Origin: Thiomonas sp. | GTDB lineage: Bacteria; Pseudomonadota; Gammaproteobacteria; Burkholderiales; Burkholderiaceae | NCBI GenBank assembly: GCA_027443745.1 | Contig: DAIAZB010000696.1 | Coordinates: 1 to 10,932 of the forward strand | Length of the DNA: 10,932 bases | Reading direction: 5' to 3' | Shown: positions 5,742 to 10,932 of the stretch, one piece after another | How the letters are laid out: each line of letters begins with the position of its first letter | How positions within the stretch are numbered: the stretch's first letter is position 1 | Made by a program: the position numbers and the translations under genes | Notes under the pieces: generated by a model | Told to the model about the DNA's origin: nothing | What the model saw: only the letters and a program-made list of their open reading frames with translations | Database searches by the model: none

Positions 5742-6307
5742 GGTCGAATCGCGGGCATGGGCGCCAGGGGGCCGGTGCGTACCAGCGTTTGCCCGGCAGC
5801 CTGCAGGCGCAGCGCCGCGTGCTGCACGGTCTCGCCATCGGGCAAGACGCCATCGGGTAAGACGCCGTCGGGCCAGATTTCGGCCAGCGGCACCAGCACG
5901 AAGGCGCGTTGGTGCATGCGCGGGTGAGGCAATGTGAGGGCTGCGTCGCGGAGTGTTTGCCTGCCGAACAGCAGCAGGTCGAGGTCCAGGGTGCGCGGCG
6001 CGTTGTGCTGGCCAGCCGGGCGCAGACGGCCGTGGCGATGCTCAAGATCGTGAAGCTGCTGCAGCAATTGCTCCGGTGTCAGTGCGCAGCGCAGTACCGC
6101 AACCGCATTCCAGTAATCCGGGCCCTGAGCGTCCAACGGAGCACTGCGATAGAGGCTGGAATGTTGCAGTAACTGGCAGTTGGCAAGCTCCCGCAACTCA
6201 CCGAGTGCCGTGGCCAGTGTTGCAGCGCCATCGCCAAGATTGGCGCCCAAGCCGACCAGGGCTATGTCAGGTGCAAGGACCGGCGTCAAGCTGGGCGCGG
6301 CTGACAT
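5729..6307 (-). CDS. folK: 2-amino-4-hydroxy-6-hydroxymethyldihydropteridine pyrophosphokinase
   Basis: This 192-residue HPPK transfers pyrophosphate from ATP to 6-hydroxymethyl-7,8-dihydropterin in folate synthesis. Family motifs are intact: LVGLGANLGD (17-26), SSLYRSAPLDAQGPDYWNAV (50-69), LEHRHGRLR (88-96), the catalytic and metal-binding APRTLDLDLLLFG (103-115) and LPHPRMHQRAFVLVPLAEIW (126-145). Residues 146-158 hold a repeated PDGVL unit encoded by a 15-base tandem repeat, where relatives have only one short loop before the final conserved segment. The ATG at 6307 lies six bases after the pcnB stop codon. Its first two bases fall inside a 28-base palindrome that also contains that stop codon. 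No free Shine-Dalgarno is visible, so translation is probably coupled to pcnB. Confidence 0.96.
   Translation of the reverse strand: MSAAPSLTPVLAPDIALVGLGANLGDGAATLATALGELRELANCQLLQHSSLYRSAPLDAQGPDYWNAVAVLRCALTPEQLLQQLHDLEHRHGRLRPAGQHNAPRTLDLDLLLFGRQTLRDAALTLPHPRMHQRAFVLVPLAEIWPDGVLPDGVLPDGETVQHAALRLQAAGQTLVRTGPLAPMPAIRPQPD
5834..5877 (-). repeat. In-frame 15-base tandem repeat within folK
   Basis: Nearly three copies of a 15-base unit (plus strand GCCATCGGGCAAGAC, then a copy with one change, then a partial and more diverged copy) encode PDGVL-PDGVL-PDGET in FolK residues 146-158. The length keeps the frame. It looks like slippage-generated expansion of a surface loop near the C-terminus. 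Confidence 0.85.
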
Positions 6308-6333
6308 CCCGATTCAGCCGGCTGAATCGGGAT
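6306..6333 (-). promoter_or_regulatory. 28-base perfect palindrome at the pcnB stop / folK start junction
   Basis: Bases 6306-6333 form a perfect palindrome with half-site ATCCCGATTCAGCC. In minus-strand RNA it folds into a stem of about 12 bp closed by a CCGG loop. The stem includes the last pcnB codons, its TGA stop (6316-6314) and the first two bases of the folK ATG (6307-6305). No U tract follows, so it is not an intrinsic terminator. A ribosome finishing pcnB would melt the stem and expose the folK start, which suggests translational coupling. The palindrome is directly seen; the role is inferred. Confidence 0.8.
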
Positions 6334-7738
6334 CACTGCCGGATGCGCTGTCCGCAGCCGGTTTTTTGCGCCGCCTGCGCTTGCGCCGGGCGGGTTCGGT
6401 GCCGGATCGGCCGGCTTGATCGATGAGTTCGGCGCGTTCGGCTTCGTCGGCCTGCTGAAAGCGTTGCCACCAGTTGGCCAGTTCAGGTTCGGCGCCTCCG
6501 GTTTGCGCGCGCAACACTAAAAAATCGTAGGCGGCGCGGAAGCGGGGATGATCCAGAGCGCTGTGGGCGTAGCGCGGCGTGCGCCGCGCAAGACGCGGCT
6601 GAAGCGACCAGATTTCCCGCATGTCCACAGCAATGCGTCGCTGGATCGCAAGGCGTTCGGCCTGAGCAGCGATGATTTCGTCGGCTGCGGTGTCAAGTGC
6701 CGCGATGGCTGGCAGCCCCTCGCTCTGCAACTCCGCCCAACGGCTATTGACCTGAGGCCACAGCAGGCAGGCGAACAAGAAGCTGGGACTCGCGGTCTTG
6801 CCCTCGCCGATGCGGGCGTCGGTATCGCGCAGTGCGGCCAGCACGAACGCTTCGCCGTGGGGCTGGTTGAGCGCCAGCTCGATGAGCGGCAGAAGACCCT
6901 GATGCAGGCCGAGGGTTCGGAGTTGTTCCAGCGAGGCCAGGGCATGCCCGGTTTGCAGCAGCTTGATCGTTTCATCGAACAAGCGCGCCGAGGGCACGTT
7001 GTGCAGCAATTCGGCAAGTTCGGCGATGGGCGCGCGCGTCGCTGGATCGATGGTGAAGCCGAGCTTGGCGGCGAAGCGCGCGACGCGCAGCAGCCGCACG
7101 GGGTCTTCCCGATAGCGAGTGGCGGGATCGCCAATCATGCGCAGGGTGCGAGCCTTGAGATCGCGCAAACCATGGTGGTAGTCGACGACGATATCGCGCG
7201 TGGGGTCGTAATACAGGGCGTTGACGGTGAAGTCCCGGCGCGCCGCGTCCTGGTCCTGCGGGCCCCAGACGTTGTCGCGCAAGACGCGACCGCTGGCGTC
7301 CACCGCGTGGTGCTTGCCGGCGAGGCCATGGGCGTTGCGTTCGTCACCCTCCACCGTGGCGCTGACCTGCGTGTCCATCATGGCACGGAAGGTGGAGACC
7401 TCGATGATCTCGCGCCCGAACATCACATGCACGATACGGAAACGCCGCCCGATGAGAAAGGCACGGCGAAAGAGCGGTTTGACCTGCTCCGGCGTGGCAT
7501 TGGTGGCGACGTCGAAATCCTTTGGCTTCAAGCCCAGCAGCAGATCGCGCACTGCGCCGCCGACGATGTAGGCCTCGAATCCGGCCTGCTGCAGAGTGCG
7601 CACGACGGTGAGCGCCGCATTGGGCAGGCGCGCGGCGTCAATCTCGTGTTGCGGCCGCGCGATCTCGAGTCGCCGGCCCTCGATCATGGCCGTTGTGGAT
7701 TTTTTGCCGAGCAGGCGGGAGATGAGTTTGCGGATCAT
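6314..7738 (-). CDS. pcnB: Poly(A) polymerase I
   Basis: This 474-residue protein belongs to the class II nucleotidyltransferases and adds 3' poly(A) tails that promote RNA decay. The nucleotidyltransferase head shows YIVGGAVRDLLLG (57-69) and DFDVATNATPEQV (74-86) with the metal-binding Asp pair, then EIIEVSTFR (110-118), RRDFTVNALYYD (167-178) and RYREDPVRLLRVARFAAKLG (208-227). These fit PcnB better than the CCA-adding enzyme, as does the basic tail RRKRRRRKK (451-459), followed by a Ser/Asp-rich end. The N-terminus MIRKLISRLLGKKS is also basic. The ATG at 7738 overlaps the TGA of the upstream HAD gene as ATGA, which supports this start and indicates translational coupling. The gene is followed after six bases by folK. 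Confidence 0.95.
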   Translation of the reverse strand: MIRKLISRLLGKKSTTAMIEGRRLEIARPQHEIDAARLPNAALTVVRTLQQAGFEAYIVGGAVRDLLLGLKPKDFDVATNATPEQVKPLFRRAFLIGRRFRIVHVMFGREIIEVSTFRAMMDTQVSATVEGDERNAHGLAGKHHAVDASGRVLRDNVWGPQDQDAARRDFTVNALYYDPTRDIVVDYHHGLRDLKARTLRMIGDPATRYREDPVRLLRVARFAAKLGFTIDPATRAPIAELAELLHNVPSARLFDETIKLLQTGHALASLEQLRTLGLHQGLLPLIELALNQPHGEAFVLAALRDTDARIGEGKTASPSFLFACLLWPQVNSRWAELQSEGLPAIAALDTAADEIIAAQAERLAIQRRIAVDMREIWSLQPRLARRTPRYAHSALDHPRFRAAYDFLVLRAQTGGAEPELANWWQRFQQADEAERAELIDQAGRSGTEPARRKRRRRKKPAADSASGSDPDSAG

Positions 7739-8412
7739 GAAAACAGTTCGAGGACGGGCCAGCCACGCGCTTGGGCGAGTTCGGCAAGCAGGGGGTCGGG
7801 ATGGACGACCACAGGGTGGCTCACGTGGTCGAGCAGCGGCCGGTCATTGATGGAGTCGGAATAAAACCACGTCTGGCCAAAACTCTGCCAGTCCAGGCCT
7901 TGGGACGCCAGCCACTGCGCCGTGCGCGTGACCTTGCCTTCGCGAAACGAGGGAACTCCGCACCAGGCGCCGGTGTAGCCGCCTTGCGGGTTGCGCTCGG
8001 TTTGGACGGCGATGAGGTGCGGCACGCCGAAGGCAGCGGCAATGGGTTGGGTGACGAAGTCGTTGGTGGCGGTGACGATGCAGCATAGGTCTCCGGCCTG
8101 CTGGTGCTTGCGCACGAGATCGAGCGCTTGCGGGCGGATTTGCGGCAGCACGATGTGCTGCATGAACTGCTCATGCGCCTGCATCAACGCTGCCGGCGAG
8201 CGGCCGACGAGTGGGCCGAGCGAGAACCGCAGATAAGCGTCGAGGTTCAGTGTCCCGGCGCGGTATTGGCCATAGAAGTGGTCATTCGCCGAACGGTATT
8301 GCTCGCCGTCGGTCCAGCCGAGCTGGACGCAGAACTCGCCCCAGGCATGGTCCGAGTCGAATGGGAGAAGGGTGTTGTCCAGATCGAACAGCGCCAAATT
8401 GCGGTTGGACAT
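7735..8412 (-). CDS. HAD superfamily subfamily IB hydrolase (SerB/CicA-like phosphatase)
   Basis: This 225-residue HAD-IB phosphatase has motif I FDLDNTLLP (9-17; nucleophile D10, acid D12), motif II around IVTATNDF (112-119), motif III lysine in FREGKVTR (157-163) and motif IV YSDSINDRPLL (184-194). The helical cap after motif I (DSDHAWGEFCVQLGW) is characteristic of this subfamily, whose members resemble phosphoserine phosphatase and Caulobacter CicA. The true substrate is not known. The frame is open upstream to 8562, but that segment overlaps hda and shows no HAD features. ATG 8412, ten bases after the hda stop codon, begins the conserved MSNRNLALFDLDNT. The TGA overlaps the pcnB start. 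Confidence 0.9.
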   Translation of the reverse strand: MSNRNLALFDLDNTLLPFDSDHAWGEFCVQLGWTDGEQYRSANDHFYGQYRAGTLNLDAYLRFSLGPLVGRSPAALMQAHEQFMQHIVLPQIRPQALDLVRKHQQAGDLCCIVTATNDFVTQPIAAAFGVPHLIAVQTERNPQGGYTGAWCGVPSFREGKVTRTAQWLASQGLDWQSFGQTWFYSDSINDRPLLDHVSHPVVVHPDPLLAELAQARGWPVLELFS

Positions 8413-8422
8413 GCGGTATCGT

Positions 8423-9163
8423 TCAGGGCGTGGAATGGGAGTTAGGCTCAGCCTGGGCCAGCATCGATTTGAACAGGGAAATACTGGTGGGCCGGGCATG
8501 CTGCAAGGCATAAGCATCGAGCCGCGCGAGAAGGTCGACCAGCGACGCCATGTCACGTGCATGGTGGCTCAGAATATAGCGGCTGAGGTCTTCGCGTAGG
8601 TCGAAGCCACGCGCTGCCGCCAGACGTTGCAGCACGCGCTGCTTGCCGTCATCATCCAGCGGCGCCAGCCCCAGAGCCAGGCCCCAGGCCAGTCGGGTGC
8701 GTACATCGGCGCGCAGTTCGAGGTGCGCGGGCGGAGTGTCGCCGGCAGCCAGAAACGCAACGTTGAATTGGCGTGCGGCGTTGAAAAGGCCGAACAGCAA
8801 ATCTTGCTGCCAGGCGGCACAGGCTTGGACATCGTCCACCGCGAGCAGGGCACCGGCGCCGAAGCGCGTGAAGGCGTCGAGCGCGGGCCAGTGCGATGGC
8901 GGGCTCTTTGCCGAAAGATGCAACGCCCATCTTCCGTCTTGCTGCACCGCGCGGCAGGCAGCGCGCAGCAGGTGGCTTTTGCCGCTTGCCTGGGGTCCCC
9001 AGAGATACAGCGCACCGCCCTCGCGGCTGGCCAAGAGTTTGTCCAGTGCCTCGAGCGCCAAACCGTTTTCGCCGCGTTCGAAGCCGTCCAGCGTGGGGGC
9101 GTCGTCCCATTGCAGGGCCAGCAGAAGTTGCCGGCTCGCGCTGCGTTCTGCGCCCATGCTCAT
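8423..9163 (-). CDS. hda: DnaA regulatory inactivator Hda
   Basis: This 246-residue AAA+ protein is related to DnaA domain III. With the DNA-loaded sliding clamp it stimulates ATP hydrolysis by DnaA and so limits re-initiation (RIDA). It has a Walker A motif YLWGPQASGKSHLL (53-66), a Walker B motif LLAVDDVQ (106-113), a sensor I region FLAAGDTPP (137-145), the arginine-finger segment RADVRTRLAWGLAL (151-164) and a C-terminal helical domain with HHARDMASLVDLLARLD (200-216). The N-terminal QLLLAL (12-17) is probably the clamp-binding motif, a relaxed form of the QLSLPL of E. coli Hda. There is no DnaA domain IV. ATG 9163 overlaps the permease stop codon as ATGA; an ATG two codons later is an alternative. 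A much longer open frame to 9625 overlaps the permease and is rejected. Confidence 0.95.
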   Translation of the reverse strand: MSMGAERSASRQLLLALQWDDAPTLDGFERGENGLALEALDKLLASREGGALYLWGPQASGKSHLLRAACRAVQQDGRWALHLSAKSPPSHWPALDAFTRFGAGALLAVDDVQACAAWQQDLLFGLFNAARQFNVAFLAAGDTPPAHLELRADVRTRLAWGLALGLAPLDDDGKQRVLQRLAAARGFDLREDLSRYILSHHARDMASLVDLLARLDAYALQHARPTSISLFKSMLAQAEPNSHSTP

Positions 9164-10224
9164 CCGCGCAGAAACAGGGAGCTTTCCCGGTACCAGGCAA
9201 GGGTATGGCGCACGATGACTTGCAGCAAAGCCCCGGCAGGTAGGGCGAGCAGCACACCGACGAAACCAAACAAATGCCCGAACGCCAGCAACAGGAACAG
9301 GACCAGGAGCGGATGCAGGCCGATTTGTCCTCCGAGCAATCTGGGGGTGATCACCATGCTTTCCGCCAGTTGACCAATGCCGAACACCACGGCTACGGCC
9401 CAGATCGCGTAAAAGCTCTGAAATTGCAAGGCGCCCGCAAGCAAGGCGAGCAGCAGTCCCAGGCCGAAGCCGACATAGGGCACGAACACGGCGAGGCCTG
9501 TGAACACGCCAATCGGCAAGCCAAGCTGAAACCCGGCGAGCGCCAAGGCGATGGCGTAGTAAGCCGCCAGCAGCAGCATGACGGAAACCTGCCCGCGAAC
9601 ATATCGGCCGAGGATGCTGTCGCACTCGCCCAGGAAAGCTTGCAGGGCGTCGCGCCGCTGCAGCGGAACAAGGCTATAGCTGCGCTGCATCAGACTGCGC
9701 CAATCGAGCAGAAAATAAAACGTCAACACTGGGATGAGCACAAGGTTGCCCAAGACGATGAGCAGTGTGCTTCCTCCGGTTCTCGCCGTGCTCAGGATTT
9801 GCGAGGCCCAACGTGCCGGATTGCCCGACAAAGATTGGGTCAGCAGATGCTTATAGCTGGTCAGGTCGAAGGTGGTCTGGAACCCCAGGCGCGCGGCTTG
9901 TGCGCTCAGCCAACTGTTCATGGCGGCGAGCAATGAAGGCACTTGCTGTTGCAGTTGCGGCAGGGTGCTTGTGAGCACGGACACGATCAGACTGCCGATG
10001 CCGACCAACACCACGCTCAGCAGGACGATGGCCAACGCCGCGCCCACGGGCCTGGGGATGCGCCAACGCCACAGCCTTTCGACCGCGGGATGCAGCCCAT
10101 AGGCCAGTGTCATGGCCACCAGGAAAGGCATGAGCACGGGTCCGAGCAGCGAAGCGAGCCAGAGGGCGCCGAGAATCAGGGCAGCCCAGATCAAACGAAC
10201 TTTGTTGGTTTCGGAGAGTTGCAC
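9160..10224 (-). CDS. AI-2E family / PerM-like inner-membrane permease
   Basis: This 354-residue polytopic protein has about eight predicted membrane segments. The N-terminal part includes LIWAALILGALWLASLLGPV (11-30), LMPFLVAMTLAYGLHPAVER (31-50) and GAALAIVLLSVVLVGIGSLI (61-80). A large soluble loop (about 85-145) follows, then LVLIPVLTFYFLLDWRSL (161-178) and the family signatures VFVPYVGFGLGLLLALLAG (246-264) and IGQLAESMVITPRLLGGQIG (283-302). The family includes TqsA, linked to AI-2 export, and PerM of unknown role; I do not infer a substrate. The chosen start is GTG 10224, since no in-frame ATG lies upstream or near it and it fits the family's N-terminal length. No Shine-Dalgarno precedes it. 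Immediate overlap with hda is conserved in Burkholderiales, so it is probably the first gene of the hda block. Confidence 0.92.
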   Translation of the reverse strand: MQLSETNKVRLIWAALILGALWLASLLGPVLMPFLVAMTLAYGLHPAVERLWRWRIPRPVGAALAIVLLSVVLVGIGSLIVSVLTSTLPQLQQQVPSLLAAMNSWLSAQAARLGFQTTFDLTSYKHLLTQSLSGNPARWASQILSTARTGGSTLLIVLGNLVLIPVLTFYFLLDWRSLMQRSYSLVPLQRRDALQAFLGECDSILGRYVRGQVSVMLLLAAYYAIALALAGFQLGLPIGVFTGLAVFVPYVGFGLGLLLALLAGALQFQSFYAIWAVAVVFGIGQLAESMVITPRLLGGQIGLHPLLVLFLLLAFGHLFGFVGVLLALPAGALLQVIVRHTLAWYRESSLFLRG

Positions 10225-10420
10225 TGAGGACTGGTGTTTGGGAAGCGTAGGAAGCGACGGGCCATGCGTCGATGGTCTTTTGCCGAGCTGGCTTACAGCT
10301 TGAGCTTGGGGCTTGCGCGCATGCGCGCAGACAGGCCATGTTGGCCTCCCACCTAGAATGCATTCCTCATTTTATGTGCAGACCCGCCGCCAGTCCGAGT
10401 CTGCAAACGCCAACCCAACC
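10225..10420. promoter_or_regulatory. Divergent perM-purM spacer with clustered palindromes
   Basis: This 196-base spacer must hold promoters for both genes. It contains these inverted repeats: AGCTG/CAGCT at 10286-10300; the perfect 16-base palindrome TGCGCGCATGCGCGCA at 10314-10329; AGGCCA/TGGCCT at 10333-10347; the 10-base palindrome GAATGCATTC at 10356-10365; and TGCAGAC/GTCTGCA at 10377-10405, which would fall in the purM leader. A TAGAAT at 10354-10359 is a possible -10 for purM, without a good -35. I could not pick a promoter for the permease. Neither gene has a clear Shine-Dalgarno. Confidence 0.45.
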
Positions 10421-10932
10421 ATGCCAAAAACCAGCCTGACTTACCGTGACGCCGGAGTCGATATCGACGCCGGAGACGCCTTGGTCGATGCCATCAAACC
10501 CCTGGCCGCACGCACCATGCGTGAAGGTGTCCTGGCTGGTATCGGCGGTTTCGGTGCGTTGTTCGAGGTGCCCAAGCGCTATCGCGAACCGGTGCTGGTT
10601 TCGGGCACCGACGGCGTTGGGACCAAATTGCGCCTGGCTTTCGAGTGGAACCGGCACGACACGGTGGGTATCGATCTCGTCGCCATGAGTGTGAACGATG
10701 TGCTGGTGCAAGGCGCCGAGCCGCTGTTTTTCCTCGATTACTTCGCTTGCGGCAAGCTCGAGGTGGGCGTGGCCGCGCAAGTGGTGGACGGCATCGCCCA
10801 AGGATGCGAGCAGGCTGGCTGCGCCCTGATCGGTGGCGAAACGGCCGAGATGCCGGGCATGTATCCCCCGGGTGAGTACGATCTTGCCGGTTTTTGCGTG
10901 GGCGCAGCGGAAAAGAGCCGGCTGATTGCCGG
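10421..10932 (+). CDS. purM: Phosphoribosylformylglycinamidine cyclo-ligase (5' half, cut by window edge)
   Basis: The frame is open from ATG 10421 to the window end and gives the first 170 residues, about half of the usual 345-350. PurM (AIR synthetase) closes the imidazole ring of formylglycinamidine ribonucleotide with ATP in purine synthesis. The start [20 protein letters not shown] is typical of betaproteobacterial PurM. It is followed by [20 protein letters not shown] (31-50), the ATP-binding loop [15 protein letters not shown] (60-74), [20 protein letters not shown] (83-102), [11 protein letters not shown] (103-113) and [20 protein letters not shown] (135-154). No frameshift is seen. 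It is divergent from the permease and opens a new transcript. Confidence 0.97.
   Translation, partial: MPKTSLTYRDAGVDIDAGDALVDAIKPLAARTMREGVLAGIGGFGALFEVPKRYREPVLVSGTDGVGTKLRLAFEWNRHDTVGIDLVAMSVNDVLVQGAEPLFFLDYFACGKLEVGVAAQVVDGIAQGCEQAGCALIGGETAEMPGMYPPGEYDLAGFCVGAAEKSRLIA

Noticed and set aside
6548..7864. 438-codon open frame on the plus strand opposite pcnB
   Set aside because: It is antisense to a well-supported pcnB and the HAD gene, has no recognisable domain, and has the composition of a GC-rich mirror frame.
8627..9373. 248-codon plus-strand open frame opposite hda and the permease end
   Set aside because: It shadows conserved coding sequence on the other strand, with no motifs and no ribosome-binding site.
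9164..9625. N-terminal extension of hda to give a 400-residue protein
   Set aside because: The extension is the permease gene read in another frame. Hda homologues start near the chosen ATG, which overlaps the permease stop codon.
10401..10416. PurR-like half-site GCAAACG upstream of purM
   Set aside because: Only one half matches the E. coli PurR operator; the other half is lost, and this type of PurR is not typical of betaproteobacteria.

Overview
The window is about 11 kb of GC-rich, densely packed housekeeping DNA from a betaproteobacterium, most likely of the order Burkholderiales. I base this on the protein sequences (PurM, TrmD, L19, Hda, PcnB), on the gene order rpsP-rimM-trmD-rplS-NUDIX-CobD/CbiB-like, and on purM divergent from an AI-2E-type permease followed by hda, a HAD phosphatase, pcnB and folK. 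A Thiomonas-like or related genus is possible, but the sequence alone does not settle it. I see no rRNA, tRNA, IS element, prophage, CRISPR array or other sign of horizontal transfer.

Layout from left to right. (1) 1-388 (+): 3' end of a PmtA-like SAM-dependent methyltransferase, cut by the window edge. (2) 464-4497 (-): one co-directional block. Read in its own direction it is rpsP, rimM, trmD, rplS, a NUDIX CoA-pyrophosphatase-like gene and a CobD/CbiB-family membrane protein. It probably starts from a TATAAT promoter near 4690. The block is punctuated by RNA hairpins: one with an interrupted U tract just before rimM, one just before the NUDIX gene, and others in the spacers. (3) 4726-5741 (+): a GNAT N-acetyltransferase divergent from rpsP, then a small TM2-type membrane protein. 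(4) 5729-10224 (-): a tight block that reads perM-like permease, hda, HAD-IB phosphatase, pcnB, folK, with ATGA stop/start overlaps and gaps of 6-10 bases. It converges on the TM2 gene with a 13-base overlap. (5) 10421-10932 (+): 5' half of purM, divergent from the permease across a 196-base spacer rich in inverted repeats.

Functional logic. The rpsP block couples ribosomal proteins S16 and L19 with 30S maturation (RimM) and tRNA m1G37 methylation (TrmD). The hda-HAD-pcnB-folK block links control of DnaA, a phosphatase of unknown substrate, RNA polyadenylation and folate synthesis. PurM opens a separate purine-synthesis transcript.

I found no exotic multi-gene system. The items most worth a second look are RNA-level: a perfect 28-base palindrome covering the pcnB stop codon and the first two bases of the folK start codon; a hairpin plus interrupted U tract between rpsP and rimM; a similar hairpin before the NUDIX gene; a small hairpin separating a strong Shine-Dalgarno sequence from the GNAT start; and a cluster of palindromes between perM and purM.
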